NCBI GenBank assembly: GCA_027924585.1
Contig: BSBM01000637.1
Span: 310,001-374,000, forward strand
DNA from: Larix kaempferi
Taxonomy: Eukaryota; Streptophyta; Pinopsida; Pinales; Pinaceae
Reading direction: 5' to 3'
DNA length: 64,000 nucleotides
Each line of letters opens with the position of its first letter. Positions within the stretch are counted from its first letter, which is position 1. The position numbers were made by a program, and so were the translations under genes. Below, piece after piece: positions 1-11,214 of the stretch. The notes beneath the pieces are model-generated. The model was not told where the DNA came from. It worked only from the letters and a program-made list of their open reading frames with translations, and made no database searches.

Positions 1-159
1 TTAGGTTTTTTTGAATTTTTTGTGAAAAAATAAAATAATAATGTACAATAATGGAAGGTGGTGTCCATCAGGTTTACTATGGGTAAAATCGTTTGAGGTA
101 TAACCCATTGCGTCGGTTGCGTAGGGGTTTCCTTCTGAATCGGTCAGAATGTATGCCCC

Positions 160-1077
160 CTATCCAAGGCAAGTGTGTATAATATATGGGCCTTGCCACA
201 TGGACACAAACTTTCCTTTCCCGGTTTTGTCATGAGCCTGATCGTAGGCGAGGACAAGGTCCCCTTCAGTAAAAGTTCTTGGGTGGACATGTTTATCATA
301 ATTCAATTTGGATCGGTTCTTGGCTGCTTCCATGGTTTGAAGGGCTGTGCGCCGATCTTCATCGGCCTGCTCCAGGAGTAGTAAGCGTTGCTCAATTGGG
401 GCAGTGTCCAGTAGGAGTTCAACGGCCATATGTAGGGTTGGAATCTGGCACTCAATGGGGAGGACGGATTCGACACCGTGAACTAAGTGGAAAGGGGTAA
501 AACCGGGGGGTACATCAGGCCATGTGTCAATGTGGTGCTCTATAATGGCGGGGTCAAGACCAGGAATTTCGGTATAGGACCAGGCAAAGACATCACGGAA
601 TTCTTCGAAACGTTTTTTGTATTCTCCAATCTCATGCTCACTGCAGGAGGATCCTAAGGTAATGATTTCAAGGGCACCAGGTGGGTCAGAGATATCGATG
701 TGGATGACGGGTGAGATATTGGCCATGTTACCTTCCTCAAAGGCATCAGGAGCAGGAATAGGATCCTTAAACCAGTCGACTTTAGTAGGAAGGAAATCTT
801 TGGACTCAACCGTGAATTGGGTAGCGGTGGTAGAGGAGGATTCTTCTGGGAGGAAATAGGAACGATGGTGTATGTCGTCCCAGGGATAATCCGGGGCAGT
901 GAGAGCTTCTAGAATCTCCTCATCATTGCAGAAACTTTGAGTGGTCAAATCGGTTGACGAGGTAGTGGTAGTCGAAGAGATCATATAAATGGTGTTAATC
1001 TCTCTGGATGGGGATGGTACGGGAGGGTAGATCTCCTCAATTGTGGGGGGCGCCGTCTCAAGGTCCAAATTATTCAT
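160..1077 (-). pseudogene. Fused RT N-terminus and integrase C-terminus (A)
   Basis: Same frame as the protease ORF. The first ~200 residues are the linker and start of a Tat-type RT (RDVFAWSYTEIPGLDP). Near residue 190 (PDVPP) the frame jumps to an integrase C-terminal domain (GFTPFHLVHGVESVLP, then GDLVLAYD and MWQGPYII). RT catalytic motifs, RNase H and the integrase core are missing, so an in-frame deletion joined the two. A TAG at 160 interrupts the tail, but integrase-like codons (GAYILTDSEGNPYAT) run on to about position 90. This is a relic of a working pol. Confidence 0.8.
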
Positions 1078-1134
1078 CTCGTAGAGAGCTGCCCTGTAAT
1101 CTGGGATATTAGGACAGTGATGTGAGTAATGGCC

Positions 1135-2829
1135 TTAAATACCGCATATCGCACAAGGGTGGTTGGTACGCAGTGATTTATCACGAGGCTTGGGGTTTGG
1201 GTCGAGTTTGAAAACCAGGATGTTGGGATCATCGTCAAGCATTTGCATGTGTTCCTGTAATGCGGGTAATTGTGGACATTGATGAGTTGGATGGCCTAAC
1301 TCATCACACAACGAGCATTTAGGAGGAGCACGAAACACGGGGGGAGGTTTAACTGCTTTGGGAGGAGGTACCGCAATGTATGGTTGTGGGCCTCTACCCC
1401 CAGTGGGCTTGATAAGAGGAGGGGGATTCGTAGAAGATGAAGGGGTAGTGACACCGGGAGGTGGTTGAGTAAAAGTGACAATGGGTTGCACCGGTTGTAG
1501 AACGACATTTGTTGTCGGCGGGGGAACGGGAGGCGAAAGATACCACATGGGTAATCCCAAGGTTAACCCGGGGAGACTAAGGGTAGCCATAACCGGAGCG
1601 CTTACTACGCCCGAGGGAGGGAATAGAAAGGGGATTGTGTGGATGGGTGTAACACCAATGTGACTAGGGACCAATGGTGGTTTAGGTAACAAGGGTGGTT
1701 GATTGTTGGGTGTTTGTGTATTGTGGGACAGGGTACATAGGTCAGATACTTTGGGCGCTGGTGACGGGGGTGGAATGGATTGGAATGTAGAAGTCATTGG
1801 TGTGTCGGAGTAAAGTCTGGGTCCCACGGAGGATACAAATGAGGTAGTTGCACCACAAACAGGTTGTTCAACCATGGGGAGAACATTTTCTGGTGTAGCG
1901 GGGGCCTTGGGATCGTAATAGGTGAGTTGGTCGACCTTGACCACGCGTCCGTCATGGGGGAACATCATGGTACGAAAAATGGATGAGGCAACTGCCCGCA
2001 TGGCATACATGTAGCTGCGACCAAGTAAGAGGTTATAATCAAGTTGGGAATTGATGACCTCTATGTCAATGAGCACGGTTTTACCAGCCAGCTGGACGGG
2101 GACATTAGCTAACAGACCTTGGGGTTGAGCCGAATGGCCGTCGTAGGCTTGCAACGCAGTGGTGGACTGCTGGAGAGTAGGGGATCCCAACTTCTGCCAA
2201 ACGAATGTGGACATAACACATGTAGAGGCGCCTTCATCGATAATGCACCGATGGATGACAAGATTCCGAACGGAAACAAAAACTTGAAATGCTAAAGTGG
2301 AAGGCAGGCGTGGTTCGGACTGGTCCGAATCGAATGCCATCAGTTGTGAATCATTGGGGTCAATAGCACCAATGGCAGAGAGAAAAGTCTTGCGCTGTGA
2401 AGGACAGTTTTTTAAGACTTCTAAAGCAAACATGGTTGTGGGAGACTGGGCTAAGTCATCTACAATGTTGTAATTCGACGCAGCGCGAGCATTGGGGTTA
2501 TTGTTGATACGACGAAGTGGGAAGCGAGGTGCTTTAGAGGCGCCATCGAGTGGAGCCGGAGGTATAGGTATCGTCTGATCAATGGGATGAGCGTTAGTGT
2601 TTTTGTCAGCGGGAGGGTCTTCAGGGGTGGAGCCATATTGGTTCCGACGGGTTTGGAGGTTGACATCAGCATATGACATCATTAACAAGTGGTGGGTACC
2701 TGAATCGAACATGGGTTGATCAGGAGCGGCATAAGTGATCTGTTGTTGTGGTGGTGCATTGCCTTGAGGGGGAGCCAACAGCTGAGTGTTCACTACGCCT
2801 TGGGTTGGTAGGGGGTTTTGCAGCACCAA
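1135..2829 (-). CDS. Protease, proline-rich linker and CCHC knuckles (A)
   Basis: 564-codon open stretch continuing the gag frame. It encodes a retropepsin-like aspartic protease: active-site motif IIDEGASTCVMS (DEGAS in place of the usual DTG/DSG) and second motif NLLLGRSYM. Then come about 200 residues rich in Pro, and a CCHC zinc knuckle CSLCDELGHPTHQC. A further knuckle starts at RTNHPCAICG and is cut by a TAA at 1135; the frame goes on beyond it. Knuckles after the protease are unusual, since they normally end gag. The protease would process the polyprotein in the virus-like particle. The 1135-2829 stretch has no internal stop, unlike the rest of A. Confidence 0.75.
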   Translation of the reverse strand: MVLQNPLPTQGVVNTQLLAPPQGNAPPQQQITYAAPDQPMFDSGTHHLLMMSYADVNLQTRRNQYGSTPEDPPADKNTNAHPIDQTIPIPPAPLDGASKAPRFPLRRINNNPNARAASNYNIVDDLAQSPTTMFALEVLKNCPSQRKTFLSAIGAIDPNDSQLMAFDSDQSEPRLPSTLAFQVFVSVRNLVIHRCIIDEGASTCVMSTFVWQKLGSPTLQQSTTALQAYDGHSAQPQGLLANVPVQLAGKTVLIDIEVINSQLDYNLLLGRSYMYAMRAVASSIFRTMMFPHDGRVVKVDQLTYYDPKAPATPENVLPMVEQPVCGATTSFVSSVGPRLYSDTPMTSTFQSIPPPSPAPKVSDLCTLSHNTQTPNNQPPLLPKPPLVPSHIGVTPIHTIPFLFPPSGVVSAPVMATLSLPGLTLGLPMWYLSPPVPPPTTNVVLQPVQPIVTFTQPPPGVTTPSSSTNPPPLIKPTGGRGPQPYIAVPPPKAVKPPPVFRAPPKCSLCDELGHPTHQCPQLPALQEHMQMLDDDPNILVFKLDPNPKPRDKSLRTNHPCAICGI

Positions 2830-2883
2830 AGGTTGCTGCTGAGGGGGTGGGGGGTTGGGTGGCGCCTGAGGAGCCGCGTGCCC

Positions 2884-4712
2884 TTAGCGATGGGAATCAT
2901 CAGTCCAGAGTTTTCGAGCTCGCTCCAAATGTGGGAAAGCATGTGTGTAGTGGCCATAGACCCCGCATATAGAACATGGGTGGTTTGTTCTTAGGTTATT
3001 GTTTTTGGGCTGCTTGGGATGACGATCCGGATTCTGGTTGGGAGGAGCAACATTGTTATGATTTGGAGGATTGGGAGGTGGTGGACCTTGATTATGTTGT
3101 TGGTTGTTGCCGCGGTTGCGTCCTCTTCCACGGTTTTGTTGTCCACCTTGGTTGCGTTGGTTGTTTTGATGTTGGGGTTGATTGTGTTGTGTGTACACCT
3201 GCCCTTGAGTAGTGGGAGGATTTTGGTTTGCCGTAGGTGCGGGAGCAGGTTGTGGTGGATAATAAGCTGGTGGGGCTGGAGGTGGTCCAACTACCTGCTG
3301 GGGTTGTTGGTAACCCTGAGCTATTAGAGGTGTTGGGTTAGCTGTTGTAGCTTGCTGTGGGTAATACATCGGTTGTGGCGGGAACTGAGTTGGGTTCTGG
3401 GTAGCCAGTTGGTTATAGTATGTGGGTGGTACATATGCCGATGGCGCTTTCCCATAGCAATGTTGTGGACAAGAGGGCCCATGAGTGTGGTGAGTCTGAT
3501 TCATTGGAGCGTAAGAAGTTGTCGCTCCAGAATTAGATGTAGCCCTAGAGAGGTCTGGGGAATTTATGGTGCTCACTATGCTAAAAGGTTTAATTTGCGG
3601 TGTGATTTGGCCAATAATACCATCGGCGACATGTGATGCCCCCAGCGCGTCACCGCGTGAAGAATCGCCTCATGGGGCGTCTAGTATGATGGTGTAGAGA
3701 TAGCCTGATTGAGCATAAATTAGGTCGAATTGCTGAGCTTTTAGGATAGCTTCTTCCTCTGACTGGGGTCGTTCGGAAGCGTTGTCTTTTTTTATGAGGG
3801 GTAGGAGTGATTTAAGGAACCAGTCCAAAAATATACGGGCATCTAGTTTAATCTTACAGAGGCTACGACGCTTGCACCACTCATGGATGTGGTCCGTGAT
3901 TTGGGTAGCTGTGTTTTGTCTGCAAGACAACAGTATTTCAATGCCTGCATCGTAACGTATAGGTAGCTGAAAAAACTAAAGGAAAGTAGAGGCGAGAGAC
4001 GTAAAAGTATGGTGGGTCCCATGTGGTTGTTCGATGTACCACTTGGCTGCAGAGCCAGTGAACGTTCGTTGCAATAGTCTTAGACGAATGGAGTCATCCA
4101 CTATGGAGTTAGATGAACACCATAGGTGAAACTTGAAGACATTATGTGGTTTTGAGGGTCCTCCCTAGGTTTTCCTTCAAACTTGGGTATGTCCGAGGGG
4201 AGCTTTGTAGGCATGGGTGGCCATGTAGGGTTGTGCCTGATAGGATCGTTGGTTAACCTGGCTAAGTCTGGTAAGTTCAGACTTGCCATGTAAGATAAAC
4301 TAACAGATGGGTGTGGCGTAGTGACTGGGACATAACTATTCATGGTGGTATTATGTAGTGGTCCAGTAGCCCCTAAGGGTATGCTAGGTATTGAAGGTAT
4401 GTGTCATCCAATTGTTGTGGTTTGGTATGGGCGAGCGTTTCCAAGTGCAACATGGGTTACACTGGGGTTAGGAATAGTGTCAGGAATTCCTGGGATCTGG
4501 GTTGTGGTCGTGACAGGTGGTGTGATTCCTATGTTTGGCATACCCATAATAGGAGGTAGTCCTGTGTTGGGCATACCTAAAGGTGGAGTGTCCCCCATAT
4601 TAGGCATGCCTAGAGGGGTTGTTGTTACCATGGATGGAACAGTAGTAGAAGGGTTTGTGGATGTATCTCCAATAGTACTGGTAAAAAGTGGGTCGTATTG
4701 TGGTCCAGCCAT
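2884..4712 (-). pseudogene. gag of gypsy A, frameshifted
   Basis: Gag-like capsid polyprotein in pieces: a repeat-rich N-terminus (PLGMPN-type repeats, 4712-4404), a conserved block with LPDLARLTNDP (4343-4101), a capsid block with HIHEWCKR (3930-3670), and a Gln/Pro/Asn-rich nucleocapsid region (3576-2884). The last has one zinc knuckle, CSICGVYGHYTHAF, whose final Cys is replaced by Phe; element I keeps CSICGVYGHYTHNC. At least two frameshifts and stops separate the pieces. Gag-frame homology extends upstream of 4712 with no clear ATG, so the start is unresolved. The last segment is in the same frame as the protease ORF that follows. Confidence 0.8.
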
Positions 4713-5047
4713 GAGGTTGGTTGGTGATAATTCAGTAGGGTTTTCGGATTTAGCCTCAGAATCAGATGTGAAGTGAGGCGTGTCAAAATTGGATGACTGT
4801 ATGTTTGGCCGATGACATGTCGAGTCAAGGGATAAGGCTCGACGTCGGTGACGTGGAGAGCCAAGTAGACTGAACTGAGGGGGTTCACCCTGAAGACGAC
4901 GAGATCGTCTAAAATTCTCAATGGTGATAAATAAAAATTTTCAGTGTAAGGTGGTGATGTAAAGAACTCGAAACCCTAATGCAACAAAGAGTGCAAAAAA
5001 GGGGAGTGAAAATAAAGGCTCTCAGGCCAAAAATCAACCTCAAAAAG

Positions 5048-5079
5048 CACTTATTATAGCAGTTGTGCTATAATAAGTG
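5048..5079 (-). other. Perfect 14-bp hairpin ahead of gag (A)
   Basis: On the sense strand, arm CACTTATTATAGCA, loop CAAC, arm TGCTATAATAAGTG. It lies roughly 130 nt upstream of the first gag-frame codons. Element I keeps it at the same place (54791-54822) with one mismatch. Position before gag in a retroelement leader suggests a packaging, dimerisation or translation signal; that is inference. Confidence 0.7.
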
Positions 5080-6182
5080 GAGGGATGCAACAAAATTGGT
5101 CAGAATACCAACAGTCAAACAGTTTCTAGAAAAAAGAGGTGCTACTAGACCAAAGGTGGGTAATGTATCATGCAAACACCTAACTAGAAGTATTGTGAGT
5201 AAACAAATGATATCCTCTGCAAGGTGATGAAATCCAAGTCAGACAATATAGAGTGTTGAATCAACGGCTAGATATCCCCCTACCGGGAGGGACACCGAGT
5301 AGACAATCCTAAAGAATGGCAGCTAGGATACCCCGTTCATGACACATTCATAAAAGGTGAATCTGTCGTTTGGTCCTTTTACCGTAGTACCCCCATACAG
5401 GGATACCTCGAGAACTGCGAAAGGTAGCCTTCGGTTACTGAATGGATTTCAGTATTCCACTCAGGCCTCCGGAACCATTCTGGCGACTTCAACCCTCCTA
5501 GGGGAGAGGCCCTCTGATAAACTGGTTGTGACCATGCCAAAAAATACTAGGGAATTTTGGTTCCCTAATGGACAACAGCTATGTCTCAAATGTAATAACT
5601 GAGGGGTGTTATTGGAACACCTATCCCCTCAATTCTACCTAACTACAAAATTCTTTTAAGTGCTCCCCAAGTGGGGTTAAAAGTTGGTTGAGTTTAAGGT
5701 AAATTTTAAGGCTCAGTTTAAATTATGTGGAAGAGTGGGTGCAAGTGTGGTATTTAAACTGAAATTGATTTGCCTCGCTTGGGCGATTTTACAAATGAAA
5801 GAAAAGACGCTTCCAGTTTTGCAAAAAATAAAGGCGTTTTTGAAATGTAAATGCTTGAAAAAACTATTCAAAAATAATGGATCTTTGAAATAATTCGAAG
5901 GAAAGCAAATAACACGAATACTTCAAGAAATAAATAGATCTCTTAAAAATTTCTTGGGCAAAGTATCAAGCAAATAAACAGTAAAACCTTGATCTAGCTA
6001 AAATGCTGAAAAATCTCTCTTTCAATTTCTGAAAATTTTGTAAATTTTTTTTTTAAAGGAGCATTCTAAATAGTAAAAGATTTCTATGGCTGTAAAAATG
6101 CAGAAATTTTAATACTGTAAAATATGCTAAATGGGCAGAAAATAAAGCAAAAAATATTTTTCAAAAATTTAGCTGAATTGGA

Positions 6183-6490
6183 AAAACTTGCATCGCGGGT
6201 TTCGAGAAAACAACCGCGATGGGCCACGCGGGTTTCGGCTACGAAGCCGCAATGTGCAGCGTGGATTCCTGTCACACAGTCGCGATGGGCAGCGCGGGTT
6301 TCAACCGCGAAGCCGCGATGTGCAGCGCGGATTTTCGTCACACAGTCGCGATGTGCAGCGCGGCAAATGGCCACGAAGCCGCGATGTGCAGTGCGTAAAT
6401 TGGCCGCGAAGCCGCGCCGAGCCGCGCGGAAAAAAGCCGCGAGATCGCAATGAGCCGCGCGACTGTCAGGCAAAAAGCCGCGAGGTGAAA
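6183..6490 (-). repeat. 33-bp GC-rich tandem repeat in leader of A
   Basis: The core CGCGATGTGCAGCGCGG recurs at about 6215, 6248, 6281, 6314, 6347 and 6380, a period of 33 to 34 bp, with more decayed copies on both sides. The element around it is AT-rich, so the block stands out. As 33 is a multiple of three, long open frames run through it on both strands; I do not call these genes. The same array is at 53420-53640 in element I, so it belongs to the element leader between primer site and gag. Confidence 0.85.
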
Positions 6491-6677
6491 GCCGAAAACG
6501 GACGCCGAACAATGAACCCAAAAATGGAAATTTCGGGCTGTTAATGGCAATAGAAGGGGCCAAGATCTAGAACAGCAATGGATCTGCTGTCTAGGATGGC
6601 AGATCTATGAATTAAACTGACTAAAACTAACAAAAACTAAGATCTAAAGCAAAGAACTGAGATCTAAGTATTCGAAG

Positions 6678-6692
6678 CCAGCGGAGTCGCCA
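6678..6692 (-). other. Primer-binding site of gypsy A
   Basis: Minus strand TGGCGACTCCGCTGG, 5 nt inside the LTR edge. This type of primer site is known from some Tat/Ogre-type plant gypsy elements, where it has been assigned to tRNA-Arg; that assignment is from memory. Element I has the same site with one change (53204-53219). Confidence 0.75.
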
Positions 6693-6697
6693 AAAAC

Positions 6698-7412
6698 TGT
6701 TAGCTTGGTTTTGCAACCAAGCTTAGTGCAATGGGAACCTATCAAGAAGTGATAGCAGTTTCAATAGAAATAAATAACAAACTACTTTAAACTACATTAA
6801 AAATAGATCTATGTGAAATAGATAAGCAAACAATGGAAATATTATCGAAAGCAAAACAATTGACAATATGTAAAAAATGATTTTGTATTAAGAATAGGGG
6901 CAAGCAAGTGCTTGCAATGGTGATACCTCCAAGTGGTGAAGATTGTTGAGTAGCTCCAAGGGTGAGCAGCTCCAAGCTCCAAAGGTCTCTTCTCCAAGAT
7001 AGCTACAATGGTCAAAAGCTCATGAGAGATTTTGACAGCATGAGGATAGGATGATGGATGGATGGAAAGTGAGGAGCCCCTACCACCTTTTTATAGTTTT
7101 TGGTGGTGGGGAATACCATTATGGTTTTGAGGAAACCAATGGTATTGACCAACATGGTTTAGGTACATTTTCCCTCCTTTTTTCTTTTTTGAATATTTTT
7201 ATTCCCTTTTTAATATTTTTGGGAATTCTAGACCCTTTTTGAGGGTTTTTTATGCTTTTTGAGGAAAAATATTCATTTTGAGTGGAAAAATGGGTGTATT
7301 AAGGTCTTTTGGTGACCTTTTGGTGGTTTTAGAGGCTCAAATGGTGAAAAAGTGGACAAATGGGTCATGTGAATAAGGAAATGAGCTAGTGAGCACTTTT
7401 TGGGTGTTAACA
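6698..7412 (-). repeat. 5' LTR of gypsy A
   Basis: 715 bp with TG...CA ends, beginning TGTTAACACCC and ending GCTAACA on the minus strand. It aligns along its length with the two LTRs of element I (52488-53197 and 60301-61007). A TATA box lies at 7086-7095 (TATAAAAAGG on the minus strand). The inner edge is followed at once by the primer-binding site. Confidence 0.9.
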
Positions 7413-10400
7413 ATACTTGAGCCCATAATCCATTGTACCCTTCAGGTACCTCAGAACATGCTTTACTGCAACCAGGTGAACACTCCTTCGATCCATCAGG
7501 AACTGGCTCAATGTGTTCACAGCAAAGCAAATATCCGGTCTCGTGTTCTTCAGGTACATCAAGGACCCAATCATCTGACGATACATAGAGACATCAACCG
7601 GCTCAGATGAAGCATCACATAGAAGCTTCAGATTCGATGCCATAGGTGTGGCCATGGCCTTGCAATCCATCATCCCGAATATCTTCAGGATATCTACTAT
7701 GTACTTCCCTTGACCAAGGAAGATCCCACCTGCACTCTACCACACCTCCATACCTAGGAAATCATGCATCATTCCTAAATATTTCATATCGAACTCAGCA
7801 ACAAGCTTCCTCTTAGTATCTGCAATCAGTCTGTCATCTCCTGTTACAAATAATTCATCCACATACAAGAGTATAATCACAGGATTCCCTTCCTCAACCT
7901 TGTAGTAGAGGTTGGAATCCACTTTACTCTTGGTAAATCCAAAACTAGATAAGAAACTGTCCATCCTACCATACCAGGTTCTGAGAGCTTGTTTCAAGCC
8001 ATACAAGGATTTCTTCAATCTGCACACAAATGATTCTCTATCATGTATTTCAAAACCGAGTGGCTGCTCCACATATACTTCCTCTTCAACTACACCATTC
8101 AAGAAAGCAGTCTTGACATCCATCTGGTGTATTTTCCATTTCATTGCTGCAGCCAGGGCAAGTACTGTTCTGATGGAAGTATACCTGGCTACAGGTGCAA
8201 AATTTTCTTCATAATCTATTCCCTCTTTCTGAGAGAAGCCACGAGCTATTAATCTTGCCTTGTATTTCTCTACGCTGCCATCTGCAGCATGCTTGATTTT
8301 GTAGATCCATTTGGAAGTCACAACAGACTTCTCTTTAGGTCTTGGCACAACATCCCAAACATCATTCTTCATTATTGATTGGTATTCCTCAACCATGGCA
8401 TCCTTCCTTTCTTTCTTTTCCACTGCTTCTTCATAATTGGAAGGCTCTTGGTTCATAATGTCACAGAGTAAAGCAACAGAGTTGGTATGTGATCTGGTTC
8501 TCTTCTTTGCTCTGTGTTCTTCTTCTAGAATGCCAAATATTTCTGCATCTTGAGTGAGCTCTCTTGCCCATGCAGGTTTCCTCTTGTGAGAGTTATCCTC
8601 ACGGGGTGGATCTACAGGTTCTTGCGGGTCTTCAAACTCACGGACAACTTCTGGAACTGCTTCAGTCATGGTAGTGTCTTGAAATCTAGTTTCCTTAGGT
8701 TCTTCATAAACTTCGATAGGTGCCTTTCTTGATTTGATGAATGCTGAGTTTTCATCAAATGCTACATCCCTGCTGACATCAATCTTCTTGAACCTTAGAA
8801 AGTATATTCTGTAAGCCTACGAGCTTTCACTGTAACCCACAAAGATACCCTTCTTTCCTGAAGGATCTAGTTTAGTCCTCTTTTCCTTTGGGACATGAGT
8901 GTATACTGGACAACCAAATATTCTGAGATGGCTTACTTCAGGTTTCTTACAAGAAAAAACCTCTTCTAGTGTCTTGTTGTCCAATATCTTGTGGAGTGTT
9001 TTGTTCTGCACATATACAGCTGTTCTAGTTGCTTCTGCCCATAGATGCATAGGTAGATCCTGGTCATGCAGCATTTCCCTTGCTGCTTACATGATAGTTC
9101 TGTTCTTCCTTTCTGCAACTCCATTATGTTGAGGATTATAAGGAGTAGTCAACTCCCTCTTAATCCCTGAATCACTACAAAGCTTCTTGAAGTCACCTGA
9201 GGTGAATTATCCACCATTGTCGGATCTGAATGTTTTGATCTTCTTCTCAGTTTGATTCTCCATCAAGGTTTTGAATTATTTGAACTTATCAAACACCTCA
9301 TCTTTGTTCTTCAAGAAGTATACCCAAGTCTTCCTGGAGAAATCATCAATAAATGAGACATAGTAAACATACCCACTAAGAGAACTGGATGACATAGGAC
9401 CACATACATCTGAGTGGATGATTTCTAGGATATCTTTTGCCTTGCTTTCACTGCTTGGGAAAGCCTTCCTAATGTTCTTACCTTTTGCACATCCTTTGCA
9501 AACACCTTCATGCTTGGTCTTGATTTCAGGAAGACCTTCTACAACCTTGCTTGCAATTGGAAGTGCCCTATAGTGCATATGAGCAAGTATTCTATGCCAA
9601 AGTTCACTTGGCTCCATGGATTCATGCACCATGGCATGTTCAGGTTGTCCCTTCAATTTATACAAACCGCCCTCTTGCTCTCCAATCACTACTGCATCAT
9701 CTATGGTATTTCCCTTTGGCCACATTAGGACTTGGCCATCCACAAATGCAACCCTCATACCTTTTGCATCCAATGCAGAGATGGAGAGTAAGTTCTTCTT
9801 GAGCCCAGGTATATAAAGGACTTCTTTCATCTTCAAATATTTTCCAGAATCTAGGTTGTATGAGGCTTCACCACTTCCTTTGATTGGGCATTGATAATCA
9901 TCCCCAAGTTTCACTTTATGGGGTGATTCATGTTCAAACAGATTTACAAAAGATTCTTTAAACCCAGTCATGTGTTTGGAAGCCCCACTGTCAATCAACC
10001 AATCATTACAACCATGGGAGATAGTACCTGTGAGAGCAGAAACTAGAACATACTCTTCTTGACTTGATGAGTCATCATCACTATCACTTTATGCCCTAGC
10101 CTTCTTCTTGGGTGGTTCATCATCCTCGGCAACATGAGCATGAAACCTTCTTTTGCTGCCCTTCTTCTTATTGCTGGAGTTGTTGTTATTATCCCTTTTG
10201 TTCTTGGGACAATCTGAAGCAAAGTGACCCTTCTCATTGCATGTGAAGCATCTTAGATCCTTCTTATTCTTTTGATGGTATCTCTTGTAGCGAGAGTGCT
10301 CCTTCTTAGGCTTGCTTCTTTTGGTGTGAGTTGCAAGAGCTTGATCTTCACCTCCCAACTTTTCCTCACAAGCTACAAGTCTAGCTTCTTCTTGAGAGCA

Positions 10401-10937
10401 TTCTTCCCGCAATCTGTTGAAGGATACCAACTTCTTTCTTGCACAGATTCCTTGAATGAAGGAGTCCCATGACCTAGGTAGTCCATTCAGAGTGGTCATG
10501 AAAACTTCACCATTCTCCACCATTTCATCTATTGCTTCCAATTGATCCTTAATCTGGGAGACCCTAGAAAAATAAGATTGAATGGTTTCTCCATTATGAA
10601 ACTTTACTCCTTTCAATTGGTTCCGTAGGGTCATCTTCCGATTTATGTTCTTCCCTTCAAATAGCTTGGTCAAAGAGTCAAACATCTCCTTGGGTGTCTT
10701 TAGAGAAGACACATGGGGTATGAGATGGTATTTAATAGAATCAGCAATGATTCTCTTTGCCTTGACCAAGTTCTTCTTATGCAATACCTTGGCCTCTTCA
10801 TCCTCTGGGATAGGGATGTCTTCTTTTATATATGAGTCCAACTCATTCTCTTCCAGGATTAACCCAATCCTATACTTCCAAGCTCGGAAGGTATCAGCCC
10901 CTTCAAGCTTATCCTCAAGCTTGGTGTGGTGAGACAT
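7413..10937 (-). pseudogene. copia gag-pol of B, one frame with stops
   Basis: About 1175 codons in a single frame, with no frameshift but six in-frame stops, near 10089, 9276, 9210, 9090, 8817 and 7737. Domains in order: gag (MSHHTKLEDKLEG, from 10937), zinc knuckle CFTCNEKGHFASDC, protease WLIDSGASKHMTG (9998), integrase GAG-pre-integrase and core (FIDDFSRKTW; NPQHNGVAERKN), RT ([31 protein letters not shown] in place of the usual YVDD), and the start of RNase H (YLKGTMDYGLKY) where gypsy A interrupts. The start at 10937 fits the conserved gag beginning seen in J. Confidence 0.88.
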
Positions 10938-11200
10938 CTTAAAGAGTACTTCAAATGGAAATAGAAAATATTTAGGTCTTACCACTTGAAATGCTGAAAA
11001 CTAGATCTAGTCCCGGATTAGGGTTTGTCGAAAAAACCCTAAAAATTCAAAATGTGAATTTCAACTTTCTGAAAGGATAGAAAGATGCGCCTTGATGAGT
11101 AGAGTCAATCTACTATACTGCTTTTCCAAAATCTGTGGAGAGAAACCCAATAAACAAGAAACTCAAGTTTTCGTCACTACAAAATGTCTTCTTCTCAGGT

Positions 11201-11214
11201 TAGCTCTGATACCA
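11201..11214 (-). other. Primer-binding site of copia B
   Basis: Minus strand TGGTATCAGAGCTA directly inside the LTR, the standard copia primer site complementary to initiator tRNA-Met. Confidence 0.9.

Larger units (their letters stand above)
4922..6677 (-). other. Long leader of gypsy A, no recognised gene
   Basis: About 1.75 kb between primer site and gag. It contains the 33-bp repeat block, an AT-rich stretch (5650-6180), a conserved block around 5240-5600 that is also found in element I (54240-54600), and a perfect hairpin at 5048-5079. I see no conserved protein in it. Confidence 0.7.
1..7412 (-). mobile_element. Gypsy element A (Tat-like, pol-deleted), 5' part
   Basis: Read on the minus strand the order is 5' LTR (7412-6698), primer site, 1.8-kb leader, gag, protease with a proline-rich linker, and a short piece of RT joined to the integrase C-terminus; the 3' LTR lies outside the window. 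The LTR edge at 7412 cuts the RNase H frame of copia B, so A inserted into B; the expected duplicated target is ATACT (7413-7417), whose partner is off the left edge. RT, RNase H and most of integrase are absent, so A could only have moved with help. It is a sister of element I at 52488-61007. Confidence 0.85.

Noticed and set aside
5357-5602. 81-codon plus-strand frame in the leader of A
   Set aside because: Antisense to the element; explained by sequence conservation of the leader with I rather than by coding.
6084-6563. 159-codon minus-strand frame and overlapping plus-strand frames in the 33-bp repeat
   Set aside because: A tandem repeat with a period divisible by three opens several frames on both strands; no conserved domain and the frame differs between A and I.
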